Shown: positions 23,114-34,380, counted from the first letter of the stretch. The stretch: 64,000 nucleotides of DNA from Molossus alvarezi (GCA_037176705.1 CM073890.1:96648591-96712590), one strand, 5' to 3'. Numbers and translations: made by a program. Notes: generated by a model not told the origin, from the sequence alone.

Positions 23114-23755
23114 TAGTTTCCATTATTTTTAAAAAAATTTATTTGCTGAAATCTTTTGTTTTTTCATTTGTATCCAGGCAGTTTGCAATTTCTTGTTGAA
23201 GATTTTTATGGTGGCTGTTTTAAAACATTTTTCAGATAATGGTAATATCTGATTCTTTTTAGTACTGGCCTCAGAGACAGAGAGCGTTTCTCCCCGTCTG
23301 GCCTCCAGCCACGCTGGCTTCTGTTCTGTCTCTGTCACCGGAAGAGAGAAGTACCTACCTAAGACACCACTGGCACTAGGTAGAGGGCCATGCACCATCT
23401 GAAATTGTGGGTTCTGGGTTGCCTTCTGTTGTTGGGTGGAGGGCCCGTCCTAGAACTTCTGCTGAGACACTGGGCTTGGTGGTCTTCTGCCAGTGCATGG
23501 AGGGCAAGGAGAGACACCTGCTTGGATCTTCTGCTGCTGGGTGGGAGGTTGAGAGCTGCTTCATTTGGTGACATTTGGTACTGGATTGTGGATACAGAGG
23601 TGGTGGGCCTGGGCTGTCTCTGCCACTGGAAGACCAGGAGACCCTGGGCCTGCTGGTGCCACCAGTGGGAGTGAGAAAACTTGTAACTGCCAGTAGGTGT
23701 GAGACATTGAGTGGGCACGCATCTTTTCATACCACTGATTGAGTTATTTTTTTCC
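23114..23755 (-). mobile_element. L1: Old L1 ORF1 start and 5' untranslated region, antisense
   Basis: 'gctgaaatcttttgttttttcatttgtatcc' region, 'ttcttgttgaagatttttatggtggctgttttaaaa' region and 'cagataatggtaatatctg' match the inverted 5' part of older L1M elements. The GC-rich stretch 23270-23700 is the 5' untranslated region. The Leu/Trp-rich plus-strand frame (23390-23674) and the 123-codon minus-strand frame are not genes. Confidence 0.65.
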
Positions 23756-23789
23756 TAGTTGATAAATCCAGATTTACTAGTGCTACTCT

Positions 23790-24165
23790 TCTTGGTTGAC
23801 CTTCTATCTATTAAGGTGATTTTGATTCATTGGGTATAAAGTTTCAGTTGGGCTAGATGAATAAATTCCAAAGCCCCACTGTACAACTTAGCGCCTACAG
23901 TTAACAATATAGTATCGTGTGCTTCAAAATTTCTTAAGAAGGTAGATCTCATGTTAAGTGTTCTTAACACACACGCACACACACACGCACACACACAGAA
24001 ACACAAGAAAACTTTGAGAGGTATTGAATTTGTCTATTATCTTGATTCTGGTGATGGTATGATGGGTGTTTCCATGTGTTCAAACTCATCAAATTGTACA
24101 CATTAAGTATGTGTAGCTCTTTGTACATAAATTAAGACTCAGTAAAGCTGTTTAAAAAAGATGAT
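23790..24165 (+). mobile_element. L1: L1M 3' end, sense
   Basis: A classic 3' untranslated order: 'ttgggtataaagtttcagttggg' (23829), 'aacttagcgcctacagttaacaatatagtat' region (23885), 'aagaaggtagatctcatgttaagtgttctta' region, a CA tract at 23970-23998, 'aactttgagaggtattgaat', 'atggtatgatgggtg', 'caaactcatcaaattgtacacattaag' region, 'actcagtaaagctgtttaaaa'. The orientation is opposite to the preceding L1 5' part. Confidence 0.85.
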
Positions 24166-24179
24166 TTCTGTTGAATCCA

Positions 24180-24560
24180 ATCTCCATTTTGTATTTATTC
24201 TCCTAGTTAATTAGTGTCATTTTGATGCTGTTTTGCATTGTCCTAATTGCCCATTAACAATTTTGGGATTACAAGAAATAAAAAAAATTTAGAAAGAGCA
24301 CAACTATTACTAGACATTAAACTGACAGATTAATATTAAAGAGAAGAACATTTGCTTTGTATCTTTATAAGAATAATACATTTAAGTGACTAGGTTTATT
24401 GTTATTTCAAAAAGCAGAAAAATAATTGTTCCAATAAGGCAGCTCTGCCCACTTTAGCTTGTTCACCTTTCAGATCAGTTTAATTATTAAAGACATTATT
24501 GGTTCCAGAAAATTTAAACTTGACCAAAGATCAAATAATTTATTATATAAACATTAATTC
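24180..24560. other. AT-rich non-repeat block; candidate conserved non-coding DNA
   Basis: No repeat features. Homeodomain-type words are dense: 'agttaattag' (24207), 'tcctaattgcccattaaca' (24241), 'gggattaca' (24266), 'agtttaattatt' (24477). AT-rich DNA gives such words by chance, so this is only a pointer. Confidence 0.25.
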
Positions 24561-25130
24561 AACAAATATTGATAGATTAACTGTCATTTGCTAAGCTCTA
24601 ATCTGCTTTAAGAAAAAATAGTACTTTATTTTATAAAATGAGTTTTATTATCCCATTTTTCTAAATAACTTCTTCATTTGCTTCCTTGATTTTAACCTGG
24701 GCTGACCCTGTACAGACTATGACATCTCAGTAGAAATTTGGTGTCTAGTGCACAACATTGGTGACAAAGTGGCAGATGTCCTGGAGGTAGCCAGGGACCC
24801 TCCCTGCCAGCTGGAGGGGCTCTGGGTAATAAAGCTGAACCATACCTCTTCAGATCCATGAAGCAGGGAAGCAGTAGGGTGTATCACAGCAATTACCAAG
24901 CGACACAAGTATTTATACACTATTATTTCATTACCACACCCCTTGACTTATTTAACTGTACCTGAAGTAAGAGTTGTTTAATTTGAATTATTATTTATAA
25001 AACTGATGATTTTATTTTTAGAAGCAGCACCTTAAGAGAAAGTTCTGAGGGTAGCTTTAGAATACCACATATGCTTAACATTGGGAAACCTCCATTCAAT
25101 TAAAATACAGTTGCATTTAATGTATCTAAT
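24561..25130. other. Unassigned sequence
   Basis: No gene or repeat supported. The segment 24715-24905 is GC-richer than its surroundings and may be a decayed repeat. Confidence 0.4.
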
Positions 25131-25145
25131 AATAGCCCACATTTT

Positions 25146-25401
25146 TTTTTTCATCCTTACCCGAGGACATTTTTTTTTTTTTTTTGCATTTATCTTCAGA
25201 TAAAGCGGGAGGGAGGGGGGAGGAAGAGAGAGAGAGAAACATCAATGTGAGAGAGACACATCGAGTGGCTGCTACCCACATGACCCCAACCGGGGCCGGG
25301 GACAAACTGCAACTGAGGTACATGCCCTTAGCAGGAACCAAACCCGGGACTCTCTGGTCTGCAGACTGACACTCTAATCGCTGAGCCAAAACAGCCAGGG
25401 C
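25146..25401 (-). mobile_element. Ves: Ves SINE
   Basis: The tail side 'catccttacccgaggac' is followed by a long T run. The body is 'gaaacatcaatgtgagag' and the head 'ctgagccaaaacagccagggc'. The duplication 'aatagcccacattttt' (25131) versus 'aacagcccacattttt' (25402) has one mismatch. Confidence 0.97.
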
Positions 25402-27165
25402 AACAGCCCACATTTTTACCTGGTATACTATATTTGCTATATGACAGATTTTTATACAATATTTATATTTCAAAAAGTGGAACTGAAATGGGGGAAGTCA
25501 CTGATCCATCAAGACACATCTTATGTAGCTTCCACAAATCCCTTGGACTATCTGGGGCTGGAAGTCTTACATACTATTTTATGTTGTTCTTCTTTGGCTT
25601 GTAAGCCAAGTCTGGCATGTGTCTTGGCTGGTCTAGGAGTAATGTGCAATCAGACCTTCACCACTGCAACAACACACTGCACTTCAGACTATGACAGTCC
25701 TAGCACCAAAGGTGGCCTTTGACTGCCAAGCTGTCAACAAGCTGAGTCTTCAGGAACATTTCAAAGGAAAACTTGGGCCAATAAACTGCGTCTTGGCTCA
25801 GGGTTCCAAAGAAAAACTTGACCCAATAAACTCTATTTCTCATCCCATCCCTTCTCACTGTCCCCAACCTCACCCAGTCCAGTTATACAGAGGTAAATTC
25901 CAACCACAATAGGCAAGCCAGCACTTACTCCTTACCTAGGTCCACTCACAGGAAGTGAAGGAATAAAGGTGAGCCATTATTAAGCATGGGCCTTAGTGAA
26001 TAATAAATACAGTATATGGGTTAGAAGCTGACAAACTTTATGGTGTGACCTGTGGACATTCATTCTTTATGAGCAATTCACCTACATGAGTTGCTTTTCT
26101 TTCTGTGCCCGCCTCAGATTCTTTAAGTAGGTCAGTTCTTTTCTACTGGGAGGCAATGCCTGGGAAGGGAAGGATTAAGGCAGTTGTTTATACGCCTTTA
26201 ATAGGCTCAAATCTAGAACATTCGGAGAACTAAGGAACCAGCCACATGATTAATATTGGTCTGGTAGAAACTCTGGTGAACCCCAGAGCATATTCATAAA
26301 AGGGGCGCTGCTCGTAGGGTGTCTTGGTTTGCCGATAACTGGGGTTTTCATGATGTGGGATTCTCAGTGTTAACCCTGGAAAAGTCTTGGGCAACTACCA
26401 TGAGTTAGCCACCCTAGTTTTTATTCTACATAGCCAGTTGTTCTATATTTGACCTTCCTTCTTCCGTCCTTCCTTCCTTTACTAAGTAAAATCTGATTTT
26501 TTTTTTTAATGTTAGGAAATAATTCAAATTTAGAAATAGTCTGTGAATTAAAAGAGAGTTGGCTCCTGGGCCTCCCAGCTTTTATCTTTTTTAAGAGATG
26601 AGAGTGTGGACCTAGAGAGAAAGAATCAAGTAGATGATCTTGGTTTGTTGTTAGTCTGGGTCTTAAACCAGAGGCAAACATGTACCATTATGGCTCACTT
26701 ACCTACGTATCTCACTAACCCTAATGGTTCCACATAAGGTTTAGGGCTGAAACATCATTAGTTATGAACGGTGATGTTGTAGTCATTTTCTTTGTCCTTG
26801 TTATCTGTGTATAACCTCCTTGACAATTCCCTAGAGGTGTCTGTGAAGAAACAGAATTCAGAGACTCTGTTCATGGCCAAACTCTCAGCACAACTAATAA
26901 TCGAATGACCACAGTGCTCCGAATGTTATTCTGTCCTTTTACCACTGACCACTGACCTTGTCACTTTTAACTTTTTACCTTCTGGAATTTGCTTATTTTT
27001 TCATCATGTTCCTGTTTCAGTACCACCCCTCTATCAGCATTATCCTTTGTAGAGGAGATTAGAACCAGCATATGGAAACGGCCCTATCTTCCCTCTTTTA
27101 CATCTTGAAATTTAGGTATTTTTCTTAACTATTATCAGGCTTAGAAGAAAGTGAATCATGGTGTC
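25402..27165. other. Unassigned, with a small tandem duplication
   Basis: At 25760-25840 a unit of about 44 bp is repeated: 'ttcaaaggaaaacttgggcc' and 'ttccaaagaaaaacttgacc', each followed by 'aataaact'. A 'ccttcc' run lies near 26457. No gene or repeat family recognised. Confidence 0.4.
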
Positions 27166-27169
27166 TCCT

Positions 27170-27967
27170 GACTAAGCTTAACTCGACCATTTGTGTTTTT
27201 AATTCAATTCCCTTCTGACTTGCCAGGAAAATTTCAAATCATGTATTTCCATCTTTCGTTCTAAGTCCTGGCTCTTTGCTGCTTGCCTGCCAATCTATTC
27301 AAGTCTCTTCCATCTCGAGAAGAAACAGAATTGCCTCTCTAGACCCTCCGACTAGCACCCTACATCTCATTCCTTCACACCACAGCTCATCAGATGCTCC
27401 TGTCTAGCGTCCTTACTCCCCATTCCTTCTTAAACATTTTGCACTTGGGCATTTCCCACAATCTAATTAACAACACTTACTTAGCTTACTTAACATACTT
27501 GATGCCAAGAGAATCATTTCAATTCTTAACATACTTGCCCTCAGGGGTGTTTGACTGAACTTACACTTTTCCTTCCATTGTTTTAGGTGGAGAATGTCAT
27601 GTGGGTCCACGTGTCTTCCCCATCTTTTTAGCCTTTTCTCATACTTCTTCATTCTAGCCTCCATAATTTTCCCATTTTATACTTGACTTACTCCTCACAC
27701 TAACTGATGTATGATGATGCTCAAACCTGTACCTGTACCTCTGAACTCTCCTCTGACTTCTTGATTTATAATATTCAGTTTCCTATGGGAAGTATTATCT
27801 AAATATCCTAGAATTCTCAAAAGACAACATGTATAAGGTTGATCTTGTCTTTCCTAGTCTTTCATCATATTCCTTGCAACTGTTACCAGAATTTGTTCAT
27901 TTTTGCCCCAGCCATCAACCTGAGAATCCTCTTAGAACTTTCCTTTTTCAATTTCCCCACACTTAAT
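27170..27967 (+). mobile_element. L2: L2 LINE, ORF2 end/3' region, first part
   Basis: L2 blocks: 'attcccttctgacttgcc' (27207), 'accctccgactagcacc' region, 'gatgctcaaacctgtacctgtacc' region (27716), 'aagacaacatgtataaggttgatcttgtctttcc' region (27821, decayed 'caacatgtccaaaactgaactcatcatc'), 'aacctgagaatcctcttagaactttcc' region (27917). The copy is interrupted at about 27968. Confidence 0.75.
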
Positions 27968-28393
27968 TAGTACTATGTTCATTTGAATCCTCTGAGAAGC
28001 AGAAACCAAGATGGGATGAGATGCATGAGACATTATTGGGGAGGGGAACCTGTGAAGGATGAAAGGAAGGGAGCAAAAGTCAGTATTAAGAGCCTGTGGG
28101 CTGCAGAGCAGATCTGTTCTCTGTGAAGAGTAGGGGAAGGAAGGAAGATTGGGTAGAAAGATGAAAGTTTCAAGCAGGTCACAAAGGAGTCCTTGAGTCA
28201 AATTCTCTCATCCTAGGTGTCTTACATCTCATGGTAATAGCTTGCATTAGTACCCCCAGCCATAACTATTCATGTGCTGAGAGCATCCCATGGGAAGCCT
28301 GCCTTCGTCATGAATGAAGTGTCAGACTAATGGGATAGAAGCTGAGGCCATCAGTAAATTATATTCTATACTGCAGGTGACCTGAGAGGTGCA
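27968..28393. mobile_element. LTR-like insert within L2, family not determined
   Basis: The L2 phrases 'ttccccacacttaattag' (27952) and 'tttaacctcctaaatatctatc' (28412) are close neighbours in an intact L2, so the roughly 430 bp between them were inserted later. The purine-rich interior ('cctctgagaagcagaaaccaagatgggatgag' region, 'acattattggggagggg') resembles old ERVL-type LTRs, but I cannot name it. Confidence 0.5.
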
Positions 28394-28880
28394 TTTTCAA
28401 ACCCCATCAGTTTAACCTCCTAAATATCTATCACATTTCTTTCTGACCATTCATCTGAGCATGACCTCAGAATGCTGTTCTCTCTGCCACCAGTCTTGTC
28501 TGCCTTTCTCTCCAGTTCATTCTCCAAGCTACTGCCAAAATTCTCCTTTTCACATGCTAATTCAATTTGATAAACGCCCCAGCAACCAGATTACAATCAT
28601 CAGTGGATACTCATGGATAAAAGCCAAGCTTCTTAAGATGGCAACAAGAATTTACCAAAATTCTACTGGGCCTAAGTACATCTCTCAACACTTCCTCTTT
28701 CTCTCCAGAAATGTATAGTACTTTCCACTGACAAAATCTGTAGTCCCTCAAATGCATCTTTCTCAAATTCATGCCTCATGCCTTTGCACACCAAGTTTCA
28801 TCCGTCTAAAATGCCTACATTCTCACTGTCCCCACCCCCGCCCCTTTGCCCATGGCCTCATTATTAACTGCCACGTGACG
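28394..28880 (+). mobile_element. L2: L2 LINE 3' region, second part
   Basis: Resumes with 'aacctcctaaatatctatc', 'gccaccagtcttgtctgcc', 'aaaagccaagcttcttaagatgg' region (28618), 'cctcatgcctttgcacacc' (28774), 'gtctaaaatgcctacattctcac' region and 'atggcctcattatt'. Confidence 0.8.
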
Positions 28881-28904
28881 CAGAATAGCCTCCTAAATCA
28901 GTAG

Positions 28905-29075
28905 TTCTCATCTGCACAGTGGTTGGAGAGCTTCAAAAAAAAAAAAAAAAAAACTAAACTAAACAAAACTGATGTTTGAGTTCCATGCCCAAAGAGCCTT
29001 ATTTAATTAGTCTGGGATATGGTTGGACATTAGGAGTGTAAAAGCTCTCAGGAGAATTCTACTGGACAGCTACAG
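28905..29075 (+). mobile_element. MER5A-like hAT MITE with internal A tract
   Basis: 'cagtagttctcatctgcac', 'ggttggagagcttc', 'ctgatgtttgagttccatgcccaaagagcc' region, 'tatttaattagtctgggatatgg' region and 'aaaagctctcaggagaattctac' follow MER5A order. An A run of about 19 at 28936-28954 expanded inside it. Confidence 0.7.
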
Positions 29076-30825
29076 CAGAATTGAGAGACATGGCCCTGCA
29101 GAAGCTTTCCTCCAGGATTCCCAACACTCCAAAGAATGAGTTTGGAGCTCCTGCTCTGGGTAGCATCTGGACACCCTCTTCATGTGTTTGTGTGCAATGC
29201 ATGTGGCCTGGTGTGACTTTGCTTTACTTTTATGGGTATAAATAAGCTTCCTTGTGTTATTTTGCTAAATCTGATTTTGAATTCTTGTCTAGGTGTGAGA
29301 AAACCAATATCAGTCATTATTCAGAGACTGATCTCACTCTCCACCTCCAGAGTTAGATAATTGTATAAGAGGGCTGATATTAAGTAGAAAAAATTTGAGG
29401 AAGAATCTATAGACCAGTCCTTCACCCAAGCCTTGTGAGTGGTTTTACTATTGCCTTCATTAATCCAAACCAACCTTTTATAATTGGGTGGGTGGTGAGT
29501 CAAGGGTCATGGTTTGTTTGAATAATTAGTGAAAATATATACTGTTAATTTAGAAAAATTGCTAGAGTCCTTTCGCTAATGACTCCCCATTGGAAACAAC
29601 TTGAAAATTAAGCATTTAAACAGGTCATCTGAAATAAAAGGTTAGCAACTGTTTTTTAAGTGGGTAAAATTGGTTGTTTCAAATGAAGTAATGTTTTTTT
29701 TAAAACAACCAATTAACCAATTATTTCTCTGGAATAATTTTTCAGAAGAGTTTGGAAGTTTTGGTAGAAAGATTATGTACATCAGTCAACTAAAATCTAC
29801 TGATTTTATTTACTTCACAAAGGAAATATATATGTTCCTTTGGAGTGCCTGAGTTCTTGTCCTGGATAAGAACAGTGTGGATGGTGGACTTGGCTTTGCC
29901 TCTGAGGGCCTGCTTTGGACCAGCATGTGCACTGCAGCGGAGGGTTAGAAGGCAGACCCCACACAGAGTGTGCAGCAGCTGCCCCACTGAAGCATAGCCC
30001 ACAAATGCCTAAGCAGAGGGGCAGAACCCAGGTACCAGCCTGTGGGAAGGGTGACTAAAGTAAGAGGTCTCAGACTGGAGGAGAGGAGACAGCCTCTAGC
30101 TTGTACCTATAGGCCCTTCACAGGCAGCTGCATCTTGATAGTAAGTTATAAATTGGGAAGAGCTTTAAACTGTCTCAGCTATTCCTGAGAAAAAAAATCA
30201 AAACAAATGACACTGTAGCAACAATCACAAGCAACTGAATGCTACTTCTAGAATAGAAAAAGGACTACTCAGTGATTAATAAAACATCTGGGAAGTTTTT
30301 GAAAAAAAGGGAAATAGTCTTAGAAGCATGTAGACAGAACAGTAAGCTACCTGTGAAGGATGGAAAGTAGCCTGACTTCAGTTTTCTTTTTCTTTTCTTT
30401 TTTAAGTTAATCAGCAGGAAATGAAGCGGTATCTAAATGATTATGAAGAAAAAGGTTGTACCTAGCAACGTTCTTGTTTGTGTAGAATACTAGAAGAGAT
30501 TTTCAAATACACAAAGTTTCCAAGAACATTTCACTTCCATTACTTTAAAAAAGTAAACTACTTGAAGATATGTGTAGTAAACTGAATATGACTAAAAATG
30601 TAAGACTTTAAGAATGTGAAAGTTATGGAATAAAAGATTAGTGATAAGTATCAATATCAGTTAAATATAGAAGTAGGTCAACAATCATCATAGGCCACAC
30701 AGGGCAAAGAATTTCTATAGGTTTCATTCTGTTTCTACATTGCAACAAAACAAAGCAAAACCAAATAAACATGTGAAGAGCTCCCCTGTGATGCGTCAAA
30801 TGCCTTATAAGACATAATATTCTAT
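29076..30825. other. Unassigned sequence
   Basis: No gene recognised. 29870-30120 is GC-richer and may be a decayed LTR or L1 5' fragment, without a firm match. The rest is AT-rich. Confidence 0.4.
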
Positions 30826-30829
30826 CAGC

Positions 30830-31060
30830 CAATAATCCTTTTTCTGGGTTAGCCTAAAAAATAATCTAAGACACTGACACTATATACACAAGTGTGTTCT
30901 TGACATCATTATTGATTATAGTAAAAATCTGAACCTGAAGTACCAACAATTGTAGAATGGCTACTCAATTACATATGCATTAAAGTAAGTGGAGAAAAAA
31001 GTGTAAGGCAGAGTATGCTGTGAAATATGCAGGTATCTTATCACAAAAGATTCTGACGGT
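30830..31060 (+). mobile_element. L1: Probable old L1 3' untranslated fragment
   Basis: 'ttttctgggttagcctaaaaaataatc' region, 'tacacaagtgtgttcttgacatcattattgattatagtaaaaatctg' region and 'gtagaatggctactcaattac' resemble the L1M stretch 'tgttcattgcagcattatttataatagcaaaaa...ggattggttaaata'. Divergence is high. Confidence 0.5.
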
Positions 31061-31084
31061 ATAATATTTCTGGGTTTGCAGAAC

Positions 31085-31497
31085 TGCTGAGCCAGGCTGC
31101 ATTGAACAGCTTCCCAGTGACCCCACTTCTTCGAGAGGAATATTGTCTCTTTCCTATTGATTATGGGTTTGCTTGTGACTTGTTTTGGCCAATGGGATGA
31201 CGGTAAAATAAAACTAGCAAAGGTTTATAATGTATTTGTGAGTTTGGATATAGTCTTTTGCCTTTTGCCATGAAAATAGCATCCTTAAGGAGCCAGACCA
31301 AGAGGAACTAAAGACACCTAGAGTGATTCTGGACCTAGTCTAAAGATTGGCACCTAGCACAGCCAACTCAGTCTAGATCAATCCAATTGCATCAACTTGC
31401 AGATATGTGAACAATAAATAAATGTCTGTTACTGTACACAGTGGAGTTTTGGGTTGGTTTCATATGTAGCATATAATAGCAACAGCTAACTGATACA
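31085..31497 (+). mobile_element. MLT1: MLT1-type MaLR LTR
   Basis: LTR features in order: 'gtgacttgttttggccaatgggatgac' region (31176), 'aaggagccagaccaag' (31287), 'acagccaactcagtctagatcaatcc' region (31359), 'gaacaataaataaatgtctgttac' region (31409) with a polyadenylation-type AATAAA, and the end 'gcaacagctaactgataca' (31479). Solo LTR. No coding sequence adjoins it. Confidence 0.75.
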
Positions 31498-31697
31498 AAC
31501 TTGAAGACAAGGTAGTACATTTTAAAAATATTGTGAAAAATATTAGAATTTGTCAAAGTTGAAGGTAACAAATGGAAGAATGTTGCTCTGGAAAAAAATT
31601 TAAGAGTAATAGCCAAATGTATTCAGAAGGTAAGCTCATGAGAGAAGGAAAATAGAAGAAATCAAACCAAGAGATTATTCAGCAGTTTGAAGGGCTT
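31498..31697. other. Unassigned spacer
   Basis: About 200 bp of unremarkable AT-rich DNA. Confidence 0.4.
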
Positions 31698-31711
31698 AAA
31701 AACTCATAGCA

Positions 31712-31973
31712 GCTCTGGCCAGTTTGGCTTAGTGTGTAGGGCATCAGCTCATGGACCAAAGAGTCATGGGTTTGATTCTAGTCAAGGGCATGTACCTTGG
31801 TTGCAGTTTGATCCCCAGCCCTGGTTGAGGTCATGTGGGAGGCAACCAATCCATGTCTCTCTCTCCCATCTATGTTTCTCTCTCTCTCTCTCCCCCTCCC
31901 TCCTTCCCTTACACTCTATCTGAAAATCAATGAAAAAATATCCTAAGGTGAGGATTAAAAAACAAAACAAAAC
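31712..31973 (+). mobile_element. Ves: Ves SINE with 14-bp duplication
   Basis: Head 'ctctggccagtttggctta', B-box-like 'gggtttgattcta', body 'ctatgtttctctctctc', tail 'cctaaggtgaggatt' plus AAAAC units. Duplication 'aaaaactcatagca' is perfect at 31698-31711 and 31974-31987. Confidence 0.97.
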
Positions 31974-32029
31974 AAAAACTCATAGCAAAACCCTCCAAAA
32001 GTGGGACGTGAAAGGTAATACGCATAAGG

Positions 32030-32155
32030 TCTATATTTCAACCAGTTCATTTAATTTATGTGATCCTCTGTTTCATCCTCTGTAAAAGAAAGAGATAGTA
32101 GTAGAAAAGCTCTTTCAGCATTAAAGCTTAATAAGCCTTTTAGATCATTTTAAAT
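32030..32155 (+). mobile_element. MIR: Possible MIR fragment
   Basis: 'cagttcatttaatttatgtg' then 'ctctgtttcatcctctgtaaaag' looks like a decayed 'cctcagtttcctcatctgtaaaat' core. Weak. Confidence 0.35.
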
Positions 32156-32333
32156 CTATTTAGGAAAATAAGCTCAGAAATATACACAGAAATAGATGCA
32201 TGGGAGAGTTAAAGAAAATCAAATTTCAATTATCTTTGGTAAGCCTAAATTTTATAGTTATTTCATGTACAAGTTACTAAAAAAGACCCTTAATATGATT
32301 CAACAACAAATCAGTGCAATAATAAGATTATAT

Positions 32334-32554
32334 ATATATCTATATATATATTATTGATTTTAGAGAGAAAGGAAAGGAGAAGAAGAGAGAGAGATAGAAA
32401 CATTGATGAGAGAGAACATCGATTGGCCGCCTCCTGCATGCCCCCCACTGGGGATTGGGCCCACAACCTGGACATGTGCCCTGACCAGGAATCAAACCGA
32501 TGACCTCTTGGTACATGGGTCAGTGCTCAACCACTGAGCCACACCCAGCCGGGC
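32334..32554 (-). mobile_element. Ves: Ves SINE, short-tail type, with 10-bp duplication
   Basis: Inverted: 'attgattttagagagaaagg' at the tail side, 'catcgattggccgcctcctgc', 'gacatgtgccctgaccagg', head 'actgagccacacccagccgg'. Duplication 'aagattatat' at 32324-32333 and 32555-32564. The (TA)n at 32330-32350 arose in its tail. Confidence 0.95.
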
Positions 32555-32564
32555 AAGATTATAT

Positions 32565-33025
32565 CTTAATGGAAAAACTGATTTGAATAGATTAAGAGTT
32601 TTTTGGGTTAGATATATTTGGTAAAATTCCACCCATTTCCTTTTAACCTATTTCCTTGCTAAATGTCAAAGTAATATTTTAAGATATCCTTTATGTATTT
32701 CTAGCTTCCCATGTCAAAGAAACACTTTGTCATTCAACAGTCCCTAAGTGAAACAATATCCTTTAAAATATTTTTATTTTTTTAAAAATCACAAAAGCAG
32801 CTGATAAAATACAAATTTCTGTGGGTTTTTATTCAAATAATCACTCAGCGACAAGTTTTAGTCAGTTTTGTATTGTTATACAACCAGAGGTTTAGAAATG
32901 ATTCTGGAAGGTCACCTAGTTGATAATATTGAAACCACCCAATCTGTTGAAGAGTACTATAAACATAAGCTTCAGAATTTATGACACGACATTAATCATA
33001 TGTATCACAGCAAATATGCTAAAAG
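32565..33025. other. Unassigned AT-rich sequence
   Basis: Nothing recognisable. Confidence 0.4.
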
Positions 33026-33037
33026 TGCCTTGCATTT

Positions 33038-33147
33038 TTTAATTATTATTATTATTATTTTTTGGTACATGCCCTAGCAGGAACTGAATCTGGGACTCTC
33101 TGGTCCACAGGCCAACACTCCAACCACTGAGCCAAACCGGCCAGGGC
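33038..33147 (-). mobile_element. Ves: Ves SINE, head-only fragment with 12-bp duplication
   Basis: Only the tRNA-like head remains ('tggtacatgccctagcagg' to 'gagccaaaccggccagggc') followed by an (ATT)n tail. The duplication 'tgccttgcattt' is perfect at 33026-33037 and 33148-33159. The flanks show that this short form inserted as such, or lost its body between the head and the tail. Confidence 0.93.
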
Positions 33148-33159
33148 TGCCTTGCATTT

Positions 33160-34205
33160 CTATTGCAATTATCTTTCCATTGGCCACACGATGAATTGAT
33201 AATTTCACCCTGTGAAATTACCTCCTGTGAAAAATTTGAATGAAAAGTGAAAAGTCTCAGTAAGACAGGTCTATGAACCAATAATTGGGTTTTACAAGAG
33301 CATTGATGATTTATATCAAAGTTCATTACAGTCTACTCAGTTTAAAACTTACTTGTCAATGGAAATTAACTTTAGAATTTAAAAATTGCCCAAACCTCAA
33401 GCTACAGTTCTTATTTGGTGTTTATGTGTATTTTTTACATGCTTTTAATTAACAGAAAGTATTAGAAAGAAAATTGAACTCATCCAGTTACACTTTATTC
33501 ATAACTTCACACATATTGATAGTCTTTCAATACTTCTATTTTGTTGGCTTTATGCATAAAAACCACTACATTCAATTTTTATTTTTATAAGCATAATTTT
33601 TACTTCTTAAAACCTTCAGTTGACCCTGTTTCTCTTTTATATTTAAAGAAATTTTGTCAGTTACAAAATATTTGGTGGTTTCTGTATTTCACAATTAATT
33701 TGCTGTTTTGCAATGAAAAATCAGGAATAACATTTACTCATAAGTTAGAAAAAAATTTTACTAGAGTTTCATGATTCAGAATCTAAAATCATATTTTAGA
33801 ATAAAGAGATGGCTTTGATATGAGCAATAAAAATGAGATATATTATTCAAATAATAGAAAGTATGGTTGTAAAATAAGATTAATAAGATTTAGAAAGGAA
33901 AAAAAAAGCCTAGACAATTATCTTTATTTCATCAAAAATTCTTTCAATGAGTATGTTTTACAATGGGTGTACACTAGAGTTGTTAACTATTATACAGAAA
34001 AGTAAATAAAGAGCACATGAAATATGCTCTATTTTCAAATCTTAGGGACATGAAGTTGTACAATGTGGGAGCATATAGATCCATAGGAATCTAAAATAAT
34101 ATGCCATGTAAGGGCAATGTTCAGAACATTAATTTTTTTAAAATTAATTTTCATCTGTGTCACTCTCAATTCTACAGGGGATATTCTACTTTATAAGGAA
34201 ATATC
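33160..34205. other. Unassigned AT-rich sequence
   Basis: Roughly 1 kb of very AT-rich DNA. Plus-strand frames of 77 and 61 codons at 33541-33774 and 33820-34005 are Asn/Lys/Phe/Tyr-rich, as expected from composition. Confidence 0.45.
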
Positions 34206-34207
34206 CC

Positions 34208-34380
34208 AGGCTGGCTGGTGTGGCTCAGTGGATTGAGTGTCATCCCGTGGACTGAGAGGTCCTGGTTCGATTCCCTGTCAAGGCTCAGGCCCGGGTTGCA
34301 GGCTCAATCCCTCGTAGGGGGTGTGCAAGAAGCAGTCAATCAATTGATGTTTCTATCTCTCTTTCTCTAAAAAAAGAAAA
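34208..34380 (+). mobile_element. Ves: Ves SINE, short-tail type
   Basis: 'ggctggtgtggctcagtgg', 'cctggttcgattccctg' B box, 'tcaggcccgggttgcagg', 'gatgtttctatctctctttc' and an A-rich end. No clear duplication seen. Confidence 0.93.

Noticed and set aside
23359..23730. 123-codon minus-strand and Leu/Trp-rich plus-strand frames
   Set aside because: They fall in the GC-rich 5' region of an old antisense L1 and resemble no protein.
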